From Clostridia bacterium (lineage in GTDB: Bacteria; Bacillota; Clostridia; Christensenellales; Aristaeellaceae): DNA of 50,200 bases. A program made the position numbers and the translations under genes. A model generated the notes under the pieces. It was not told the origin of the DNA and did no database searches. It worked only from the letters and a program-made list of their open reading frames with translations. Location of the stretch: positions 1 to 50,200 of the forward strand of contig JAFWXL010000021.1 of assembly GCA_017545905.1 (NCBI GenBank), in the 5' to 3' direction. Shown here one piece after another: positions 45,818 through 50,200 of this stretch (position 1 is the first letter of the stretch; each line of letters begins with the position of its first letter).

Positions 45818-47602
45818 ATGAAGAAGATTCTTTCCGTCATCATTGCGCTCGCGCTCATGATGACCGCCGTCCTGGCTGTGGCTGATGCCAGCTACACTGC
45901 GACGGTTGACTCTCAGATCGGCGGCAAGGACGCGGTCACCGTGACCGTCACCCTGACCGACGACGGCGCCATCGCGGCTGTGACCGTCGATGAGTGCAAG
46001 GACACCCCCGGCATCTGCGAGCTCCCGTGCAAGGAGATTCCGGCTGCCATGGTGGCTGCGAACTCCATCAATGTCGACACCGTTGCCGGTGCGACCATGA
46101 CTTCTGACGCGATCCTGGCTGCTGTCAAGGCTGCTCTGGAGAACGGCGGCGTGGACATCACCGCGCTGATGGAGAAGAAGGAAGTCGTCGTTGAGAAGGC
46201 CGCTGACGAGACCCTCGAGGCCGACGTCGTGGTCATCGGCGCCGGCGGCGCCGGCCTGGCCGCTGCCATCTCTGCCGAGCAGAACGGCGCGAAGGTCATC
46301 GTTGTTGAGAAGATGCCCAAGGTTGGCGGCAACACCATCCTCGCGGGCGGCGCTGTCAACGCTGTGGAAGACCGCAGCGAGTTCGCCGTGAAGCAGAACG
46401 ACTCTGTGTACTGGCACTACTGGCAGACCCTCAACGGCGGCGACTGGCAGGGCGATCCGGAGCTGGTCATGACGCTCGTTGAGAATGCCTATGACGGCAT
46501 CCAGTGGACCAAGTCCCTGGGCATGGAGTGGCTCGGCGAAGAGGCTGTCTTCACCGTCTCCGGCGGTCTGTGGCCGCGCGCCTGGAAGCCGGCGATGGTC
46601 GCCGGTACCGGCTTCTTCGATACCTACACCAAGTACATCGAGAAGTCTGACAAGATCGACCTGATGCTCAACACCAAGGCCGAGAAGATCCTGACCAACG
46701 AGAAGGGCGCTGCCTGCGGCATCATCGCCACCGGCGAGACCGGCAACACCATCACCATCAACGCCAAGAGCGTTGTCGTGGCGACTGGCGGCTTCTCCAA
46801 GAACGTCGAACTCCGTATGGCCTATGACGCCATCTGGGGCACCCTGGACGAGAAGGTTCTTTCCACCAACCACGAAGGCGCGACCGGCGACGGCGTGAAG
46901 ATGCTGCAGGCTCTGCAGGCTGACTTCGTGCAGATGGGCAACATCCAGCTCCTCCCGCTGGGCGATCCGAAGACCGGCTCCCTGTCCGGCAACATCGAGC
47001 ATGGCGTCGATACCCGTATCTTCGTCAACAAGTCCGGCCTGCGCTACGGCGATGAGGGCGGCCGCCGCGACGACATGACCCGTGACCTGTTCGCTCAGGA
47101 AGACGCGCTCATGTGGATCGTCATGGACTCCGACACCTATCCGACCGGCGACGAGCTCAACAACTTCGGCGAGACCGCGAACCAGCTGGTTGCGGCTGGC
47201 CGCGCTGTGAAGGCTGATACCCTGGACGAGCTGGCTGCGCTCATGGGCGTGGACGCCGAAAACCTCAAGGCGACCATCGCTGAGTACAATCGTCACTGCA
47301 TCGGCGGCGACCTCGAGGGTCAGCCGGATGAGTTCGGCCGCACCCTGTTCGGACCGGCTATCGACAATGGCCCGTTCTATGCCGGCGCCCGTGTTCCGAC
47401 CGTGCATCATACCATGGGCGGCGTGCGCATCGACACCATGGCCCGCGTTTACAACGAGAACGGCGAAGTCATCGATAACCTGTACGCTGCTGGCGAGGTT
47501 ACCGGTGGTATCCACGGCACCAACCGTCTGGGCGGCAATGCGCTGACCGACACCGTCGTGTTCGGCCGCATCGCCGGTGAGTCTGCTGCTCTGCAGAAGT
47601 AA
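45818..47602 (+). CDS. Secreted flavoprotein reductase with FMN-binding and FAD-binding domains (fumarate/urocanate reductase-like)
   Basis: Extracytoplasmic reductase of the fumarate reductase/urocanate reductase group, which passes electrons from the membrane to an organic acceptor. The 594-residue protein has a Sec signal (1 to about 24), an FMN-binding domain (about 25-118) with VDTVAGATMTSDAI, where Thr93 is the expected site of covalent FMN attached by ApbE, and an FAD-binding domain from 135: DVVVIGAGGAGLAAAISAEQ (141-146 is GxGxxG), EKMPKVGGNTILAGG, TVHHTMGGVRID and GEVTGGIHGTNRLGGNALTD. There is no heme-binding CxxCH and no lipobox. Strongly biased codons (ACC, GTC, ATC, AAG) suggest very high expression. 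AAGGAGGAAG precedes the ATG. The acceptor cannot be told from sequence. Confidence 0.9.
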   Translation: MKKILSVIIALALMMTAVLAVADASYTATVDSQIGGKDAVTVTVTLTDDGAIAAVTVDECKDTPGICELPCKEIPAAMVAANSINVDTVAGATMTSDAILAAVKAALENGGVDITALMEKKEVVVEKAADETLEADVVVIGAGGAGLAAAISAEQNGAKVIVVEKMPKVGGNTILAGGAVNAVEDRSEFAVKQNDSVYWHYWQTLNGGDWQGDPELVMTLVENAYDGIQWTKSLGMEWLGEEAVFTVSGGLWPRAWKPAMVAGTGFFDTYTKYIEKSDKIDLMLNTKAEKILTNEKGAACGIIATGETGNTITINAKSVVVATGGFSKNVELRMAYDAIWGTLDEKVLSTNHEGATGDGVKMLQALQADFVQMGNIQLLPLGDPKTGSLSGNIEHGVDTRIFVNKSGLRYGDEGGRRDDMTRDLFAQEDALMWIVMDSDTYPTGDELNNFGETANQLVAAGRAVKADTLDELAALMGVDAENLKATIAEYNRHCIGGDLEGQPDEFGRTLFGPAIDNGPFYAGARVPTVHHTMGGVRIDTMARVYNENGEVIDNLYAAGEVTGGIHGTNRLGGNALTDTVVFGRIAGESAALQK

Positions 47603-47642
47603 TCAGCGGCTGCTGAAAAGCCATACAGACAACTAAAGACAA

Positions 47643-47678
47643 AGGCTGCGCAGCTTTCGGGCTGCGCAGCCTGATTTT
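47643..47678 (+). terminator. Terminator of the flavoprotein gene
   Basis: AGGCTGCGCAGC and GCTGCGCAGCCT form a perfect 12-bp stem, followed by GATTTTAT. Confidence 0.82.
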
Positions 47679-47764
47679 ATATGCGCGATTATAAAAGGAA
47701 AAGGAAACTGCATCGCGAAATACAAATATAAGGAATTTTGTGATAAAAGGAAATGCTCAAACAC

Positions 47765-49162
47765 ATGAACAGAGATTTGCTCAAGGATCTGCGCGAGGGC
47801 GCGCAGCTTTCGCGCGGGGATCAGATCCGCCTGATTGTGCAGCTCAGTTTGCCGGCGATCATGGCGCAGCTTTCGCACATCATCATGCAGTATATCGACG
47901 CCGCGATGGTGGGAAGGCTCGGCAGCGCACAGTCTGCGTCCATTGGACTGATGGCGTCGAGCACCTGGCTGCTCAGCGGTCTGTGCAGCGCATCGATTAC
48001 GGGTTTTACCGTGCAGGTGGCTCAGCATATCGGCGCAAAGGAAGAGAAAAAGGCACGCTCGATCATGAATCAGGGCTTTGTTCTGGCGATTGTCTTTGGT
48101 GTGCTGATTGGCGCGGCGGGCGCGGCGGCAAGCGGCAGATTGCCGGCATGGCTGGGCGGCTCGGACGAAATCTGCGCGGATGCCGCGGCATATTTCCTGG
48201 TTTATGCGCTCAGTATTCCATTTGTCCAGCTGAACAATCTCTCCGGCGGTATGCTTCAGGCCAGTGGCAATATGCGCGTGCCGAGCATTCTGCAGGCGCT
48301 GATGTGCCTGCTGGATGTGGTGTTCAATGCGCTGCTCATCTTCCCGGGTACGACGGTGCTGGGCGTGCATATCCCCGGCGCGGGGCTCGGTGTGCTGGGA
48401 GCGGCGCTGGGCACAGCGCTTGCGCAGGTGGTCACGGCTCTGCTGATGATGTTTTTCCTGCTGGTGCGTTCGCCTATGCTGTCCCTGCGCAGGGGAGAGA
48501 AGCTCAGGTTTGAACGCCGCTATATGATGCGCGCGCTGCGCATTGCGCTGCCCATTGGCGCGGAGCACATGATCATGTCCAGCGCTTATGTCATGGCCAC
48601 GCGTATTGTTGCGCCGCTGGGTACTGTGGCGATCGCGGCCAATTCCTTTGGTGTGACGGCGGAGAGCCTGTGCTATATGCCGGGCTATGGCATATCTGCG
48701 GCTGCCTCCACGCTCATCGGCCAGAGCATCGGTGCAAAGCGCGACGATCTCACGCGCCGCCTCGGCGTGCTGACAGTCGGCCTGGGCATGATCATCATGA
48801 CCTTCAGCGGCGCGCTGATGTATGCCTTTGCGCCGCAGATGATCGGTATGATGAGCCCGGATCCGGCGGTTGTGGAGCTTGGCGCACAGGTGCTGCGCAT
48901 CGAGGCGTTTGCCGAGCCTATGTTCGCAGCGTCTATCGTCGCCTCCGGCGTCTTCCGCGGAGCGGGAGACACGCTGATGCCAAGCGTTTTCAATTTTGTG
49001 TCCATGTGGGGCGTGCGCCTGCCGCTGGCGGCGCTGCTGGCGCCGCATATCGGCCTGCACGGCGTGTGGATTGGTATGGCGGCGGACCTCATCGTGGGCG
49101 GTATTTTGTTTCTTATGCGCCTTCGCGGCGAACGCTGGATGCATACGGGAAGAAGCAGGTAA
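47765..49162 (+). CDS. MATE family efflux transporter
   Basis: A 465-residue multidrug/toxin exporter, coupled to Na+ or H+, with about twelve hydrophobic segments in two homologous halves. LSLPAIMAQLSHIIMQYIDAAMVGRLG at the first helix and the later GYGISAAASTLIGQSIGAKR, with RGAGDTLMPSVFNFVSMWGVRLP near the end, are typical MATE/NorM signatures. Two starts are possible: 47753 has its AAAGGAA too close, while 47765 gives a spacing of about 12 nt; I prefer 47765. A stand-alone gene; substrate unknown. Confidence 0.92.
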   Translation: MNRDLLKDLREGAQLSRGDQIRLIVQLSLPAIMAQLSHIIMQYIDAAMVGRLGSAQSASIGLMASSTWLLSGLCSASITGFTVQVAQHIGAKEEKKARSIMNQGFVLAIVFGVLIGAAGAAASGRLPAWLGGSDEICADAAAYFLVYALSIPFVQLNNLSGGMLQASGNMRVPSILQALMCLLDVVFNALLIFPGTTVLGVHIPGAGLGVLGAALGTALAQVVTALLMMFFLLVRSPMLSLRRGEKLRFERRYMMRALRIALPIGAEHMIMSSAYVMATRIVAPLGTVAIAANSFGVTAESLCYMPGYGISAAASTLIGQSIGAKRDDLTRRLGVLTVGLGMIIMTFSGALMYAFAPQMIGMMSPDPAVVELGAQVLRIEAFAEPMFAASIVASGVFRGAGDTLMPSVFNFVSMWGVRLPLAALLAPHIGLHGVWIGMAADLIVGGILFLMRLRGERWMHTGRSR

Positions 49163-49282
49163 AGAGATTGACGGGTTTTCGCTGTGCGCGAAAGCCTGTT
49201 TTTTCATATAACTGCAGGAAAAATGGAAAAAGTACGCCGAAATTCGCCATATTGTGAAAAATTGTGACAAAGGTGTTTTCTT

Positions 49283-49305
49283 TTGACAAGGGGTTATGGT
49301 ATAAT
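49283..49305 (+). promoter_or_regulatory. Extended -10 promoter of the scaffold gene
   Basis: TATGGTATAAT ends at 49305 and is a strong extended -10. A consensus TTGACA at 49283-49288 is only 11 nt upstream, too near for a normal -35, so the extended -10 probably does the work. Confidence 0.5.
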
Positions 49306-49368
49306 GAGACGGTTGCATATACACAACAATTTTCCATTCCATTCATCAGGATAAGGAGGACAAACAAT

Positions 49369-50070
49369 ATGCAGTATTCCCGTGAAGTGGAAGAAATGAT
49401 CTGCGTTGCCAAGGGCCCGAATCATGGCCCGGCCCCGATCCCGGAAGAGGGCAAGTGGGTTCAGGCGAAGCAGATTACCGACATCTCTGGCTACACCCAT
49501 GGCATCGGCTGGTGCGCTCCGCAGCAGGGCACCTGCAAGCTGTCTCTGAACGTGAAGAACGGCGTCATCGAAGAAGCCCTGGTCGAGACCATCGGCTGCT
49601 CCGGCATGACCCATTCCGCCGCGATGGCTTCTGAGATTCTGCCGGGCAAGACCATCCTTGAGGCGCTGAACACCGACCTCGTGTGCGATGCCATCAACAC
49701 CGCTATGCGTGAGCTGTTCCTGCAGATCGTCTATGGCCGCACCCAGTCCGCGTTCTCCGACGACGGCCTGCGCATCGGCGCCGGTCTGGAGGATCTGGGC
49801 AAGGGCCTGCGCTCCATGGTCGGCACCATGTACGGCACCAAGGCGAAGGGCACCCGTTACCTCGAGATGACCGAGGGCTACGTGCTCAAGATGGCGCTGG
49901 ACAAGGATGATCAGGTTTGCGGCTATCAGTTCCTGTCCCTGGGCAAGATGATGGACGCGATCAAGAAGGGCATGTCCCCGAACGAGGCGTACGAGAAGAA
50001 CATCGGCACCTACGGCCGCTTCAAGGCTGAGGATGGCGCTGTGAAGTGGATCGATCCGCGTAACGAGTAA
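49369..50070 (+). CDS. NifU-like iron-sulfur cluster scaffold protein
   Basis: A 233-residue protein of the IscU/NifU N-terminal fold. GWCAPQQGTCKLSLNVKNGVI holds Cys49 and Cys56, and ETIGCSGMTHSAAMASEIL holds Cys77, the Cys set expected of a scaffold. The C-terminal part (about 130-233), ending in a domain with KAKGTRYLEMTEGYVLKMAL, is an extension absent from IscU. This long form is regularly found just before GGGtGRT genes in Clostridia, as here (19 nt apart). Codon use suggests strong expression. AAGGAGGA precedes the ATG. No IscS-type desulfurase is in view. Client proteins are not known. Confidence 0.85.
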   Translation: MQYSREVEEMICVAKGPNHGPAPIPEEGKWVQAKQITDISGYTHGIGWCAPQQGTCKLSLNVKNGVIEEALVETIGCSGMTHSAAMASEILPGKTILEALNTDLVCDAINTAMRELFLQIVYGRTQSAFSDDGLRIGAGLEDLGKGLRSMVGTMYGTKAKGTRYLEMTEGYVLKMALDKDDQVCGYQFLSLGKMMDAIKKGMSPNEAYEKNIGTYGRFKAEDGAVKWIDPRNE

Positions 50071-50089
50071 TAAAGGAGGCGTACGAATT

Positions 50090-50200
50090 ATGGCTCTGTT
50101 TGAAAACTATGAAGGTCGTATGCCCCAGCTCCAGCCGGTTCTGGAGAAGTACGGCTTTGCGAACTTTGACGAAGTCACGGCTTACACCAATTCCATGGGC
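50090..50200 (+). CDS. GGGtGRT protein, N-terminal part (runs off the window)
   Basis: Thirty-seven codons are visible, starting MALFENYEGRMPQLQPVLEK and continuing YGFANFDEVTAYTNSMG. This matches my memory of the N terminus of the GGGtGRT family, a conserved but functionally unassigned protein coupled to the NifU-like scaffold. AAAGGAGG lies about 10 nt upstream. The GGGtGRT motif itself is outside the window. Confidence 0.75.
   Translation, partial: MALFENYEGRMPQLQPVLEKYGFANFDEVTAYTNSMG

Overview
The window reads as chromosome of an endospore-forming (or spore-former-derived) member of the class Clostridia. The evidence is a sporulation cluster (spoIIP, sigG, ylmC/ymxH, spoIVB, a Spo0A-type regulator), AGGAGG-type ribosome binding sites before most genes, sigma-A-like promoters, and typically clostridial families (NusG domain II plus Gx transporter, GGGtGRT protein, Firmicutes-type 6S RNA). 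The DNA is GC-rich by eye, so long spurious open frames lie antisense to nearly every gene. I saw no phage, insertion sequence, CRISPR array, tRNA or rRNA. The region looks like ordinary core genome carrying a few accessory operons.

Layout. 0-4 kb: 3' part of an ABC-F ATPase, a lipoprotein, a 6S RNA candidate and, on the minus strand, ApbE flavin transferase. 3.8-7.6 kb: a very long secreted SpoIID/LytB protein with six SH3 repeats, then a tRNA/rRNA methyltransferase-like protein. 7.6-12.9 kb: a membrane protein with an Mrr-like fold; nadD-yqeK-rsfS followed by NusG-II and Gx transporter genes; DegV; a MarR regulator. 13-17.3 kb: galactokinase, a membrane nucleotide-sugar dehydratase and a second MarR regulator. 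17.6-20.7 kb: a three-gene operon encoding a MotA/TolQ-like channel with a long helical tail, a MotB/OmpA-like stator and a small membrane-anchored protein; this resembles the ZorA-ZorB motor but has no Zorya effector. 20.8-26.2 kb: sporulation block with nrdR. 26.3-33.1 kb: a divergent locus around a tripartite tricarboxylate transporter (tctCBA), with a Gfo/Idh/MocA oxidoreductase, an M24-fold protein and a GntR/LacI-type regulator, and palindromic operators between the divergent promoters. 33.2-42.7 kb: deoB, a pseudouridine synthase, an AEC transporter, gltX, glnS, and a copper module (csoR and a copper P-type ATPase gene interrupted by one in-frame TAG, with an internal start that could give a free CopZ). 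42.8-50.2 kb: mnmG, a MerR regulator, a secreted FMN/FAD flavoprotein reductase, a MATE exporter, a NifU-like scaffold and the start of a GGGtGRT gene.

How parts fit together. ApbE (2.6 kb) covalently attaches FMN to extracytoplasmic FMN-binding domains; the flavoprotein at 45.8 kb has such a domain and is a plausible client, and NusG-II and Gx proteins often accompany this chemistry. CsoR, its operator and CopA/CopZ form a self-contained copper response. A family of palindromic elements recurs six times, usually directly after a stop codon or RNA terminator and in the sense orientation.

The items most worth follow-up are the ZorAB-like operon, the 3'-end repeat family, the Spo0A-like regulator with a degenerate receiver, the interrupted copA with internal CopZ start, and the secreted flavin reductase with its 22-bp operator-like palindrome.
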